A stretch of 64,000 nucleotides of DNA from Zea mays (GCF_902167145.1 NC_050100.1:194301439-194365438), one strand, 5' to 3'; counted from the first letter of the stretch, positions 1-12,117 are shown. The notes: generated by a model from the sequence alone, not told the origin. Numbers and translations are program-made.

Positions 1-1404
1 TTATATCTGATTACCCTATTCCGCGGGTGAAGGTGGGCTGCTGAGTCTGTTTGTACTCACCCTTGCTTATTTGTTGTTTTCAGAAAAAGGAGATCGAGTA
101 AGAGTTACGACTGTTCCCAACCTTGCCTGTGGCTGTTGGACCGCTGATTTGCTTCGCTGCGTATATCGGCTGCTTCAGCCCCACTCTGATGATATGTCCC
201 GAGTTGTGGACCAACTCTTAAAGTTGTTCGCCACCTTTATAGGTTTGTCTCGTTTAAGCAGATCTGTAATCATCTGATGTATAAATGTGTTTACTAGCCT
301 CCTGGGACTAGTAATTGTATCACATTTGAGTCCCAGAGGATTGGGACGCTTCATTCATTAACCCTACTCTCATTCCTCATCATCTTGGTGTCCAGGACCC
401 TTGGTTCTGGAATCTTTTCCAGGCTGATTTCTATAATTCAGTCATCTTGTCCAAGAAACACCCAGTCGTTAGGCACCAGTTTGTTGACTGGGAAGGATGT
501 GAGAACATGGGAGATGCTGACATGACGTCAGCTCTCTGTAACTTGGAGAGAAAGGGGTTAAAAAATATTATGACAATGGAATACCCCTGGAACGACGAGG
601 TGGTAGCTCAGTTCTATGCCACCCTCTAGGTCAAGAAAGTAGATGAAGAAGCTGATGGGTATGATTACTCAGTCATGTATTTCTTCATCCAGGGGAACTG
701 GCACAAAGTCAGTTACCGTCATTTTGCCCATATTTTGGGCTTCTCTGATGTTGATATTTAGGGTTTAGGGTTTAGGGTTTAGGGTTTTAGGGTTTAGGGT
801 TTAGGGTTTAGGGTTTAGGGTTTAGGGTTTAGGGTTCATGACATTAGGCTGCCCATGCGGGAAGAGACTGAATTTATTCATGTCTCTATGGATCGGGAGT
901 TCTAGACCACCACAAACATGCATAGGTACTACAAGTACCTTAACTCTTTGTCCAGGATGACCGTTCTCCCGAAGGATGGGAATCAAATGAACGTCCTTGG
1001 GGAGAGTCGGGTCTTTCTTCTCCTCCTTGCTCCCAACAGTCTCGCCCACATCAATGTGTTTGACATGATATGGGAAGAGATCCTTCGTGCTTCCTGGTCT
1101 CCTCTCAAGGGGTGTCTTCATGCACCATTTATCATGAAGATGATCGAAGTGGTCACCCAGACTCACTTCGAAAAACCTATCAAACACTCCCGCTACGTAC
1201 CCTACTGGGTTGATTCCACCAACCCAACTGCTTGTACGAAGCGGGCTCCCTCAGGGTCTAGAGGCCCTGCTTCCTCTGATGAGCCACCTCCTGAGCCTCC
1301 ACATCACCCATCCTCCTCTCGCGCTGCCACTGCCTCACGTCCGATGGACCGCAGCAGGAGAGGAAGTGGTCTGGGCCAGGGACGGGGTAGAGGCCGGGGA
1401 TTTT
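1..1404 (+). pseudogene. Element A internal region, left part: gag-like ORF, broken
   Basis: This is the left part of a degenerate retroelement ORF. The pieces at about 447-756 and 835-1404 read as one protein interrupted by TAG stops (627, about 904) and by a telomeric repeat block. The C-terminal part is rich in Ser, Pro and Arg and ends in a Gly/Arg run (GRGRGRG) at 1370-1400. The ORF is cut at 1404 by insertion of element B. Joining across B's target site continues the same frame at 19432, which shows both halves belong to one gene. The protein resembles gag-like proteins of non-autonomous grass copia-type elements, from memory only. No protease, integrase or RT motifs occur in the visible parts. 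The 5' LTR must lie left of the window. Confidence 0.6.
757..834 (+). repeat. Interstitial telomeric repeat, 11 x TTTAGGG
   Basis: Eleven head-to-tail copies of the plant telomere unit TTTAGGG occupy 78 bp, one copy having an extra T. The block lies inside element A's gag-like ORF, between sequence that otherwise reads as one protein. It adds a multiple of three bases but brings in an in-frame TAG. No flanking duplication is obvious. Confidence 0.95.
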
Positions 1405-2625
1405 TGAAAGGGAAATAGGCTCAAACCTTTTCCTAAATGATTTTGGTGGTTGAATTGCACAACACAAATCATTGAACTAACTAGTTTGCTTTAGATTATA
1501 TGTTATACAGGTGGCAAAGGTTCATCTACAACTATTCTAAATTGACTGTCCGGAATACCATAGATTATTCCGGACAGGAGAAGCTTTTGGAAAAACAGAC
1601 TAAGCGCGGACCGTCCGGGCCCTTGCGGCGGATCGTCCGTGACACTAGGATGACCCTCGGACAGAATCACTGCAAAAACTCAACTCTCCACTGCGGACCA
1701 TCCGAAGGAAAAGCAAGCACCATCTAAGACCACGCACGGACCGTCTGGCCTCAGGCGCGGACCGTCCGGTAGGTGAGGAACCGAAAAACCCGAAGGTGAC
1801 GGGTTCGGTAAAATGAATTATAGCATCCTCGTGGACCGTCCGAGGTGCATGACCGGACCGTCCGCGACTACCTTTATCTGACATCTAATGACGCATTTAA
1901 TGCATTATAGCCGTTACTGCTGACCGTTGCGATTTCAGCCGTTGATGTACAGGGGCGGACCATCCAGACCAGGGGCACGGACCGTCCACGGTCGGCAGAA
2001 TTAGAGCAACGGCTAGGAAGTGGTTGGTGGCTATAAATACAACCCCAACCACCTCCATTCACTTCACCCCAAGCATTCCAATCTTCAACATTCAATACAA
2101 GAGCTAGCAATCCATTCCAAGACACAATCAAAGCCTCCAATCTCTCCAAATTCCACAATTGAGACAAGTGATCATTAGTGATTAGTGACTTGAGAGAGAG
2201 AGTGATCCGTGTGTTATTTGTCGCTCTTGTCGCTTGGTGTTTGCAATCGTGCTTTCTTCTTCCCCATTCTTATTCTCAAGACACTTGTAATCAAAGCAAG
2301 GGACACTAAGTTTGTAGTGGTCCTTGTGGGGTCTAAGTGACCCGTTTGATTAAGGAGAAAGCTCACTCGGTCTAAGTGACTGTTTGAGAGAGGGAAAGGG
2401 TTGAAAGAGACCCAGTCTTTGTGACCACCTCAACGGGGATTAGGTTTGCAAGAACCGAACCTCAGTAAAACAAATCATCGTGTCATCCGTTCTTATTCGC
2501 TTGTGATTTGTTTTCGCCCTCTCTTTCGGACTCGATTATATTTCTAACGCTAACCCCGACTTGTAGTTGTGCTTAAACTTTATAAATTTTAGATTTGCCT
2601 ATTCACCCCCTCTAGGCGACTTTCA
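1405..2625 (+). mobile_element. Element B 5' LTR (Sirevirus/Ji-like copia)
   Basis: The 1221 bp LTR begins TGAAAGGG and ends GACTTTCA. It is flanked on the left by TSD ATTTT (1400-1404), matching ATTTT after the 3' LTR (19427-19431). It carries many copies of a palindromic CGGACCGTCCG-type motif in U3, a TATA box (TATAAATA, 2032-2039) and the CACCCCCTCTAGG stretch near its end. The primer binding site TGGTATCAAAGCC (initiator-Met tRNA type) follows at 2628-2640. The Ji-like label is from memory. Confidence 0.93.
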
Positions 2626-2673
2626 ATTGGTATCAAAGCCCGGTACTTCATTAGAGCCTAACCGCTCGAAGTG

Positions 2674-5243
2674 ATGTTGGGAGATCACGCCAAGAAGGAG
2701 ATGGTGACCGGCGAGAAGCCCGCCACAAGCCACGGGAAGGCTCCATCGGGAGAGTCTGGCAACAAGTTGAAGGGATCCCCTTCACACAACAAGACGCACA
2801 AGAGCGGCGAAAAGAAGAAGAAAATGAAGAAAGTGGTCTACTACGAGACCGACTCTTCATCGCCCTCTACATCGGGATCCGACGCGCCGTCCGTCACTTC
2901 TAAGCGCCATGAGCGCAAGAAGTTTAGTAAGATCCCCTTACGCTATCCTCGTATTTCCAAACGCACTCCTTTACTTTCCGTCCCACTAGACAAACCACCA
3001 GTTTTTGATGGTGAAGATTATAGCATGTGGAGTGATAAAATGAGGCACCATCTAACCTCACTCCACGCTAGCATTTGGGACACTGTTGAATTTGGAGCGT
3101 AGGAACCATCCGTGGGGGATGAAGGCTATGATTCGGACGAGGTTGCCCAAATCCGGCACTTCAACTCCTAAGCCACTACTATACTCCTCGCCTCTCTAAG
3201 TCGAGAGGAGTATAATAAGGTGCAAGGGTTGAAGAGTGCAAAATAGATTTGGGACGTGCTCAAGACCGCGCACGAAGGAGACGAGGTGACCAAGATCACC
3301 ATGCGGGAAATGATCGAGGGGGAGCTCGGTCGCTTCATGCTTCACCAAGGGGAGGACCATGTACAACAGGCTCAAGACCTTGGTGAACCAAGTGCGCAAC
3401 CTCGGGAGCACCAAATGGGATGACCATGAAATGGTCAAGGTTATTCTAAGATCACTTGTATTTCTTAACCCTACACAAGTTCAATTAATTCGTGGTGATC
3501 CTAGATACAAGCTAATGTCTCTCGAGGAGGTTATAGGGAAGTTTGTGAGCTTTGAGTTGATGATCAAAGGCTCCAAACAAATCATCGAGCGAGGCGCCAC
3601 CTCCACACCCGAGGTGCAACCCGTCGCCTTCAAAGCGACGGAGGAGAAGAAGGAAGAGTCTACGTCGAGTAGGCTTCCCATCGACGCCTCCAAGCTCGAT
3701 AATGAGGAGATGGCGCTCATCATCAAGAGCTTCCGTCAAATCCTCAAGCAACGGAAGGGGAAGGACTACAAACCCCGTTCCAAGAAGGTTTGCTACAAAT
3801 ATGGTAAGCCCGGTCACTTTATTGCTAAATGTCCATTATCTAGTGATAGTGATAGGGGCGACGACAAAAAGGGAAAGAGAAGAGAAAAGAAGAGATACTA
3901 CAAGAAGAAGGGTGGCGATGCCCATGTATGCCGAAAGTGGGACTCCGACGAGAGCTCCACCGACTCCTCCTTCGACGAGGACGCCGCCAACATCGCTGTC
4001 AACAAGGGTCTTCTCTTCCCCAACGTCGGCCACAAGTGCCTCATGGCAAAGGATGGCAAAAAGAAGGTAAAATCTAGAGCCTCCACTAAATATGCAACAT
4101 CTAGTGATGAGGAGAACTCTAGTGATGATGAGGATAATTTGCTTGCCCTTTTTGCCAACCTCAACATGCAACAAAAAGAAAAATTAAATGAATTGATAGG
4201 TGCTATTCATGAGAAGGATGAACTCTTGGATAGCCAACAGGACTTCCTTATTAAGGAAAATAAGAAGCATGTTAAGGTTAAAAATGCTTATGCTCAGGAA
4301 GTTGAAAAATGTGAAAATTTGACTAGTGAGCTTAGCACTTGCCATGACACTATCTCTAACCTTAGAAGTGAAAATGCCAAATTAATTGCTAAGGTTGAGA
4401 AATCAAATGTTTGTGATGATTCTCTTGTCAAACTTAAAAATGATAATGATAGTTTGATTGTTAAAATTGACAAGTTAAATGAATCACTTGCTAGCCTTAG
4501 AAATGAGAATGAAAAATTAATTGCAAAGGCTAAGAATTTAAATGTTTGCAATGATATTGTTTCCAATCTTAGAAATGAAAATTTCATGTTACATGCTAAG
4601 ATTGAAGAATTAAATGTGTGCAAACCCTCTACATCTACTGTTGATCATGTCACCATTTGTACTAGATGTAGAGATATTAATGTTGATGCTATCCATGATC
4701 ACCTAGCTTTAATTAAACAACAAAATGATCACATAGCTCAACTTAGTGCTAAAATCAATGAGCATGACTTAGAAAATGAAAAATTTAAATTTGCTAGAAG
4801 CATGCTCTATAGTGGGAGACGCCCAGGGATTAAGGATGGCATTGGCTTCCAACAGGGAGACAATGTCAAGCTTAATGCCCCTAAGAAACTGTCTAATTTT
4901 GTTAAGGGTAAGGCTCCCATTCTTTAGGATAATGAGGGTTACATTTTATATCTTGCCGGTTATCCTGAACACAAAATTAGGAGAATTCATTCTAGGAAGT
5001 CTCACTCTAGCTCTCATCATGCTTTTATGTATAAGAGTGAGGCATCTAGTTCTAGGCAATCCACTCATGTTAAATTGCATAAAAAGAAATCTCCTATTGC
5101 ATCAAATAAACCTAATATTTCATTTAAGACTTTTGATGCTTCTTATGTGCTCACTAACAAATCATGCAAAGTAGTTGCCAAATATGTTGGGGGCAAACAC
5201 AAGGGGTCAAAGACTTGTGTTTGGGTACCCAAGGTGCTTGTTT
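2674..5243 (+). pseudogene. Element B gag, broken
   Basis: This is the Gag capsid protein of element B, starting at the ATG at 2674. The frame is broken by a TAG at 3100, further stops near 3170 and 3244, and a shift near 3350, after which a long ORF (to 4927) encodes the rest. That part has the capsid-like region, then a zinc knuckle at about 3799-3840 in which the second Cys is Tyr (CYKYGKPGHFIAKC), so metal binding is probably lost. A Lys/Glu-rich stretch and a long coiled-coil tail follow. Another stop lies at 4925. The coding sequence is cut at 5243 by element C and resumes at 14085 to end at a TAA (14127). The frame breaks indicate it is dead. Confidence 0.85.
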
Positions 5244-5248
5244 CTAAT

Positions 5249-6474
5249 TGAAAGGGAAATGTGCCTTTGAGCCATTTCTAAGTATTTTGGTGATTAAGTG
5301 CCAACACAAACAGTTAAGTGATAAACTATGCCAAATGGTGGACAAAGTGCAAATCAATACAAAGGTATGATTCTAGACTTAGTACATTGGTTACTAACAT
5401 ATTAGTCTAAGTGCTAGAATCAGAGAAAATACAATTGGAAAAAGGCTTGGCTCGAGTAGCCAAGTCTCTGCTCAGTCTAGGTGCCACCGGACAGTGTCCG
5501 GTGCGCCAGGCTGGCTCTGGTGAAAAGACCGCTCTCGGGAATTCGTCGGCGGCGTACCGCTAAAATTCACCGGACTGTCCGGCGTGCACCGGACTGTCCG
5601 GTGAGCCAACGGTCGGCCGAGCCAACGGTCGGCCGCGCAATCCGCGCGTGACGCGTGGCCGGGCCAACGGTCTGAAGGGGGCACCGGACTGTCCGGTGTG
5701 CACCGGACAGTGTCCGGTGCGCCAACGGCTCCAAATCGCCAACGGTCGACTGCGCCAAAACAAGAAAGAAATCCGCACCGGACAGTGTCCGGTGGTGCAC
5801 CGGACTGTCCGGTGCGCCAGTCGACACAAGGCAAGAATTTCCTTCCTAGAATGCTCTCAACGGCTCCTAGCTGCCTTGGGGCTATAAAAGGGACCCCTAG
5901 GCGCATGAAGGAGAACACCAAGCACACTTTGAGCATTCTTGATCATTCACACTTCGTTCTTGCGCACTCGTTTGACATTCTTAGTGATTTGAGCTCCGTT
6001 CTAGTGAGAACTTGAGATATTCATTTGAGCTCAAGTCTTGGCCGTGTGTGTGTGCGTATTGCTATGGACTTGTGTGTGTTGCTCATCCCATCCTTACTTC
6101 CGTGCTCATTTGTGATCATCTTTTGTAAGGGCGAGAGACTCCAAGTTGTGGAGATTCCTCGCAAACGGGATATAGTGAAAGGAAGAGAAATACCGTGGTA
6201 TTCAGGTTGGTCTTTGGACCGCTTGAAAGGGGTTAAGTGCAACCCTCGTCCGTTGGGACGCCACAACGTGGAGTAGGCAAGTGTTGGACTTGGCCGAACC
6301 ATGGGATAAACCACTGTGCCTCTCTGTGTTGATCTTTTGTGGTTGTTGTGTTTCGCAAGGACTCCTCTCTAGCCACTTGGCTTTATTGCTCTAACACCTA
6401 ATCAAGTTTTTGGCATTAAGTTTCAAGTTTTTACAGGATCACCTATTCACCCCCCCCCCCTCTAGGTGCTCTCA
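5249..6474 (+). mobile_element. Element C 5' LTR (Sirevirus/Opie-like copia)
   Basis: The 1226 bp LTR begins TGAAAGGGAAATGTG and ends GTGCTCTCA, with TSD CTAAT at 5244-5248. U3 (about 5480-5820) holds many palindromic motifs of the type CACCGGACTGTCCGGTG or CCGGACAGTGTCCGG. The TATA box TATAAAAG is at 5883-5890. The PBS TGGTATCAGAG follows at 6477-6487. It is about 50 bp longer than the 3' LTR, mainly because of palindrome copy number. Confidence 0.94.
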
Positions 6475-6524
6475 ATTGGTATCAGAGTCGTTCTCTTCAA
6501 GAAAGGGACTAATCGCCCGAAGAG

Positions 6525-8906
6525 ATGGATCCTAAGGGAAAGGGGATGGTGGTCAACGACAATGAGAAGGAGTCCATCTTCAACGAGCCAAGGGATGACA
6601 AAGTCAATGATTCCGGCTCAAGTCAAAAGAAGAAAGATGGAAAGAAGAAGAGGCGCATCAGGAAGGTTGTCTACTACGACAGCGACGAATCTTCCTCTTC
6701 TCAAAAGGACGACGAATACGAGGAGAAAAAGGAAACGGTTAACTCGAACTTTTCTTTTGATTACTCTCGCATTCCGCATAATTCAAATACTCATTTGCTT
6801 TCTATTCCACTCGGTAAACCTCCTCACTTTGATGGAGAGGACTACGGATTTTGGAGTCACAAAATGCGTAGTCATTTGTTTTCTCTTCATCCAAGTATAT
6901 GGGAGATAGTAGAAAATGGAATGCAATTTGATAGTTCGGATAATTCTATGTTTATTAATGAACAAATCCCTAAGAATGCACAAGCTACTACTGTCCTTTT
7001 AGCATCTTTGTGCAGGGAAGAATACAATAAGGTGAGCGGCTTGGACAATGCCAAGCAGATCTGGGACACCCTCAAGATCTCACATGAGGGGAACGACGTC
7101 ACCATGCTCACCAAGATGGAATTGGTGGAAGGCGAACTAGGAAGGTTCGCGATGATCAAGGGAGAGGAGCCAACCCAAACGTACAACAGGCTCAAGACCC
7201 TCATCAACAAAATAAGGAGCTATGGAAGCACGCGATGGACGGACCACGACGTCGTCCGACTCATGCTAAGGTCTTTCACCGTCCTTGATCCTCATCTTGT
7301 TAACTCTATTCGTGAGAATCCTAGGTACACCAAGATGACGCCCGAGGAAATACTTGGGAAGTTTGTAAGCGGGCAGATGATGATCAAGGAGGCAAGATAC
7401 GTTGATGATGCGTTGAATGGCCCAATCCACGAGCCTCAAACCATTGCTCTCAAAGCAACGAGGAGCAAGGAGGCGCTACCTAGCAAGGTGGCGCAAGTTG
7501 AGGCGGCTGGGCTTAATGAGGAAGAAATGGTTCTCATCATAAAGCGTTTCAAGACGGCGCTCAAAGGTCGCAAGGAGCATCCCAACAAGAGCAAGACTAA
7601 GGGAAAACGCTCCTGCTTCAAGTGTGGTAAGGTTGGTCACTTTATTGCTAATTGTCCTGACAATGATAGTGACCAGGATCAAGGAAAGAGCGGAAAGTGG
7701 GAAAAGAAGAAGACCTACAAGAAGGCAAAGGGCGAGGCACATCTTGGAAAGGAGTGGGATTCAGATTGCTCCTCGTCCGACTCCGACAACGAAGGACTCG
7801 CCGCCTCAGCTTTCAACAAATCGGCTCTCTTCCCAAACGAGCATCACACATGCCTCATGGCAAAGGAGAAGAAGGTGAGTACTAGAAACTATACTACGTA
7901 TGCTTCTTCATGTGATGATGAATCTAGTGATGATGAAATAGACTATGCATGTTTGTTCAAAGGATTAGATAGAACTAAAATTGATAAAATAAATGAATTG
8001 ATTGATGCTTTGAATGAGAAGAATAGACTTTTAGAAAAGCAAGAAGATCTTTTATATGAAGAGCATGATAAATTTGTAAGTGCACAAAATTCTCTTGCTT
8101 TAGAAGTTAAAAGAAATGAAATGCTTTCAAGTGAATTGTCTACATGCCATGAATCCATTTCTAGCTTAAAGAGTATAAATGATGACTTGAATGCTAAGTT
8201 AGAAATAGCTAATGAATCAAACTCCTATGTAAAAGATGTTGTGATTTGCAATAGGTGTAAAGATTTTAATGTTGATGCTTGTAGTGAACACCTAGTTGCC
8301 ATTTCTAAATTAAATGATGAAGTAACTAGTCTTAATGCCCAACTTAATGCTAGCAAGAATGAATTTGACAAACTAAAATTTGCAAGGGATGCCTACACTA
8401 TTGGTAGACACCCCTCAATTAAGGATGGGCTTGGCTTTAAGAGGGAAGCCAAGAACTTAACAAGTCATAAGGCTTCCATCTCCACCAAGGAGAAAGGGAA
8501 GGCCCCTATGGTTAATAGTGCTCCAAAGAATCATGCATTTATTTATGATAGGAAATTTTCTAGAAATGTCCATCATGATAGAAGTTATAATGCTTATGAT
8601 TCAAATGCAATGTTTGCTTCAAGTTCTTCCTATGTGCATGGTAGAGACATGCCTAGGAAAAATGTCATTCATCACATGCCTAAGAGAAATATTGCACATG
8701 TTCCTAGGAAAATAGTTAATGAACCTTCTACAATTTATCATGCTTGCAATGCTTCCTTTGCAATTTGTAGAAAGGATAAGAAGGTGATTGCTAGCAAATT
8801 AGGGGCAAAATGCAAGGGAGATAAAACTTGCATTTGGGTCCCTAAGACCATTGTTACTAACCTTGTAGGACCCAACAAGAGTTGGGTACCTAAGACCCAA
8901 GCCTAA
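6525..8906 (+). CDS. gag: Element C gag polyprotein
   Basis: The ORF is 793 aa from ATG 6525 to TAA 8904-8906. It encodes the structural Gag protein that forms the virus-like particle and packages element RNA. The N-terminus is basic (KKK runs). A capsid-type region with FDGEDYGFWSHKM near residues 103-115 follows. An intact CCHC zinc knuckle (CFKCGKVGHFIANC) lies near residue 365, and a long Lys/Glu-rich coiled-coil tail covers about residues 480-650. The length is typical of the long Sirevirus gag. The stop is followed in the same frame by protease, with a pyrimidine-rich AG at 8917-8918 that looks like a splice acceptor, so pol could be made by splicing past the stop or by readthrough. Confidence 0.9.
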   Translation: MDPKGKGMVVNDNEKESIFNEPRDDKVNDSGSSQKKKDGKKKRRIRKVVYYDSDESSSSQKDDEYEEKKETVNSNFSFDYSRIPHNSNTHLLSIPLGKPPHFDGEDYGFWSHKMRSHLFSLHPSIWEIVENGMQFDSSDNSMFINEQIPKNAQATTVLLASLCREEYNKVSGLDNAKQIWDTLKISHEGNDVTMLTKMELVEGELGRFAMIKGEEPTQTYNRLKTLINKIRSYGSTRWTDHDVVRLMLRSFTVLDPHLVNSIRENPRYTKMTPEEILGKFVSGQMMIKEARYVDDALNGPIHEPQTIALKATRSKEALPSKVAQVEAAGLNEEEMVLIIKRFKTALKGRKEHPNKSKTKGKRSCFKCGKVGHFIANCPDNDSDQDQGKSGKWEKKKTYKKAKGEAHLGKEWDSDCSSSDSDNEGLAASAFNKSALFPNEHHTCLMAKEKKVSTRNYTTYASSCDDESSDDEIDYACLFKGLDRTKIDKINELIDALNEKNRLLEKQEDLLYEEHDKFVSAQNSLALEVKRNEMLSSELSTCHESISSLKSINDDLNAKLEIANESNSYVKDVVICNRCKDFNVDACSEHLVAISKLNDEVTSLNAQLNASKNEFDKLKFARDAYTIGRHPSIKDGLGFKREAKNLTSHKASISTKEKGKAPMVNSAPKNHAFIYDRKFSRNVHHDRSYNAYDSNAMFASSSSYVHGRDMPRKNVIHHMPKRNIAHVPRKIVNEPSTIYHACNASFAICRKDKKVIASKLGAKCKGDKTCIWVPKTIVTNLVGPNKSWVPKTQA

Positions 8907-11900
8907 ATTGCCTTGCAGGTTTATGCATCCGGGGGCTCAAGCTGGATTATCGACAGCGGATGCACAAACCACATGACGGGGGAGAAGAAGATGTTTTCTT
9001 CCTACGTCAAGAACAAAGACTCCCAAGACTCAATCATATTCGGTGACGGGAATCAAGGCAAGGTTAAAGGGTTAGGAAAGATTGCTATTTCATCCGAGCA
9101 CTCCATTTCTAATGTGTTTTTAGTTGAGTCGCTTGGATATAATTTATTGTCCGTTAGTCAATTATGTAATATGGGATATAATTGCTTATTCACAAATGTA
9201 GATGTGTCTGTCTTTAGAAGGAGTGATGGTTCATTAGCTTTTAAGGGTGTATTAGATGGCAAACTCTATTTAGTTCATTTTTGCAAAAGAGGAGGCCGGT
9301 CTAGATGCATGCTTAATTGCTAAGACTAGCATGGGCTGGTTGTGGCATCGCCGTTTAGCACATGTGGGGATGAAGAACATTTACAAGCTTCTAAAGGGAG
9401 AACATGTGTTAGGTCTAACAAATGTAAGTTTCGAAAAAGATAGACCTTGTGCAGCTTGTCAAGCAGGTAAACAGGTGGGAAGCTCTCATCATATCAATAA
9501 TGTGATGACCACATCAAGACCCCTGGAGCTGCTGCATATGGACCTCTTCGGACCCGTCGCCTACCTTAGCATCGGGGGAAGTAAGTATGGTTTAGTAATC
9601 ATTGATGATTTTTCCTGCTTCACTTGGGTATTCTTTTTGCAGGATAAATCTGAAACCCAAGGGACCCTCAAGCGCTTCCTAAGGAGAGCTCAAAATGAGT
9701 TTGAGCTCAAGGTGAATAAGATAAGGAGCGACAACGGGTCCGAGTTCAAGAACCTTCAAGTGGAGGAGTATCTTGAGGAGGAAGGAATCAAGCATGAGTT
9801 CTCCGCTCCATACACACCACAGCAAAACGGTGTGGTAGAGAGGAAGAACAGGACGCTCATAGACATGGCGAGGACGATGCTTGGAGAGTTCAAGATACCT
9901 GAGCGGTTTTGGTCGGAAGCCGTGAACACGGCTTGCCACGCCATAAACCGGGTCTACCTTCATCGCCTCCTCAAGAAGACTTCATATGAGCTTCTAACCG
10001 ATAACAAACCCAACGTTTCATACTTTCGTGTATTTGGGAGCAAATGTTATATTCTAGTGAAGAAAGGTAGAAATTCTAAATTTGCTCCCAAATCTGTAGA
10101 AGGGTTTTTGTTAGGTTATGACTCAAATACAAAGGCGTATAGGGTCTTCAACAAATCATCGGGTTTGGTTGAAGACTCTAGCGATGTTGTATTTGATGAG
10201 ACTAATGGCTCTCCAAGAGAGCAAGTTGATCCTAATGATGTAGATGAATATGATGTTCCAACGGACGCAATTCGCACCATGGCGATTGGAGATGTGCGAC
10301 CACAGGAACACGAAGAGCAAGATCAACCTTCTTCCTCAACAATGGTGCAACCCCCAACTCAAGATGATGAACAGGTTCATCAAGAAGAGACGTGTAATCA
10401 AGGGGGAGCACAAGATGATCATGTTATGGAGGAAGAAGCACCTCAAGCCCCTCCAACTCAAGTTCGAGCGACGATTCAAAGGAATCATTCCGTCGACCAG
10501 ATATTGGGTGATATTAGCAAGGGAGTAACTACTCGCTCTAGATTAGTTAATTTTTGTGAGCATTACTCTTTTGTCTCTTCTATTGAGCCTTTCAGGGTAG
10601 AAGAGGCCTTGCTAGATCCGGACTGGGTGTTGGCCATGCAGGAAGAGCTCAACAATTGCAAGAGAAATGAAGTTTGGACACTGGTGCCACGTCCCAAGCA
10701 AAACATTGTGGGGACCAAGTGGGTGTTCCGCAACAAACAAGACGAGCACGGAGTGGTGACAAGGAACAAGGCTAGACTTGTGGCAAAAGGTTATGCCCAA
10801 GTCACAGGTTTGGACTTTGAGGAGACTTTTGCTCCTGTGGCTAGGCTAGAGTCAATTCACATATTGTTAGCCTATGCCGCTCACCATTCTTTCAGGTTGT
10901 TCCAAATGGATGTGAAGAGCGCTTTCCTAAACGGGCCAATCAAGGAGGAGGTGTACGTAGAGCAACCCCCTGGCTTTGAGGATGAACGGTACCCCGACCA
11001 CGTGTGTAAGCTCTCTAAGGCGCTCTATGGACTTAAGCAAGCCCCAAGAGCATGGTATGAATGCCTTAGAGACTTTTTAATTGCTAATGCTTTCAAGGTT
11101 GGGAAAGCTGATCCAACTTTATTCACTAAGACTTGTGATGGTGACTTATTTGTGTGCCAAATTTATGTCGATGACATAATATTTGGTTCTACTAACCAAA
11201 AGTCTTGTGAAGAGTTTAGCAGGGTGATGACTCAAAAGTTTGAAATGTCGATGATGGGCGAGTTGAACTACTTCCTTGGGTTCCAAGTGAAGCAACTCAA
11301 GGATGGCACTTTCATCTCCCAAACGAAGTACACACAAGACTTGATCAAGCGGTTTGGGATGAAGGACACCAAGCCCGCAAAGACTCCAATGGGAACTGAC
11401 GGACACGTCGACCTCAACAAAGGAGGTAAGTCCGTTGATCAAAAAGCATACCGGTCTATGATAGGTTCTTTGCTTTACTTATGTGCTAGTAGACCGGATA
11501 TTATGCTTAGTGTATACATGTGTGCTAGATTTCAATCCGATCCAAGGGAGTGTCACTTAGTGGCTGTGAAGCGAATTCTTAGATATTTAGTTGCTACGCC
11601 TTGCTTCGGGATCTGGTATCCAAAGGGGTCTACCTTTGACTTGATTGGATATTCAGACTCCGACTATGCTGGATGTAAGGTTGATAGGAAGAGTACATCG
11701 GGGACGTGCCAATTCTTAGGAAGGTCCTTGGTGTCATGGAGTTCTAAGAAACAAACTTCCGTTGCCCTATCCACCGTTGAGGCCGAGTATGTTGTCGTAG
11801 GACAGTGTTGCGCGCAACTACTTTGGATGAGGCAAACCCTCCGGGACTTTGGCTACAATCTGAGCAAAGTCCCACTCCTATGTGATAATGGGAGTGCTAT

Positions 11901-12117
11901 CCGCATGGCGGATAATCCTGTTGAACACAGCCGCACAAAGCACATAGACATCCGACATCACTTTTTGAGAGACCACCAGCAAAAGGGAGATATCGAAGTG
12001 TTTTATGTTAGCACTAAGAACCAGCTAGCCAATATCTTTACCAAGCCTCTAGATGAGAAAACCTTTTGCAGGCTGCGTAGTGAGCTAAATGTCTTAGATT
12101 CGCGGAACTTGGATTGA
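8907..12117 (+). CDS. pol: Element C pol polyprotein (PR-INT-RT-RNase H), one frameshift
   Basis: This is the copia-type polyprotein in two frames: 8907-9323 (same frame as gag) and 9331-12117, joined across a one-base shift near 9284-9290. The protease has the catalytic DSG (DSGCTNHM, about 8950). Integrase has the HHCC region (HRRLAHVG to CAACQAGK) and the D, D, E catalytic set ([24 protein letters not shown]). Reverse transcriptase has YVDD at about 11166-11177, preceded by the copia hallmark [10 protein letters not shown]. RNase H has the SDSDYAG, VEAEY and LLCDN motifs. The stop is at 12115-12117. The shift lies between protease and integrase and would prevent synthesis of active pol from this copy. 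All catalytic residues I could check are present. Confidence 0.9.

Noticed and set aside
757..834. Chromosome end or subtelomere
   Set aside because: Only 11 units, embedded in a retroelement ORF with ordinary DNA on both sides.
5480..5820. CRISPR-like array
   Set aside because: The repeats are short palindromes at irregular spacing inside an LTR of a plant retrotransposon, with no cas genes.
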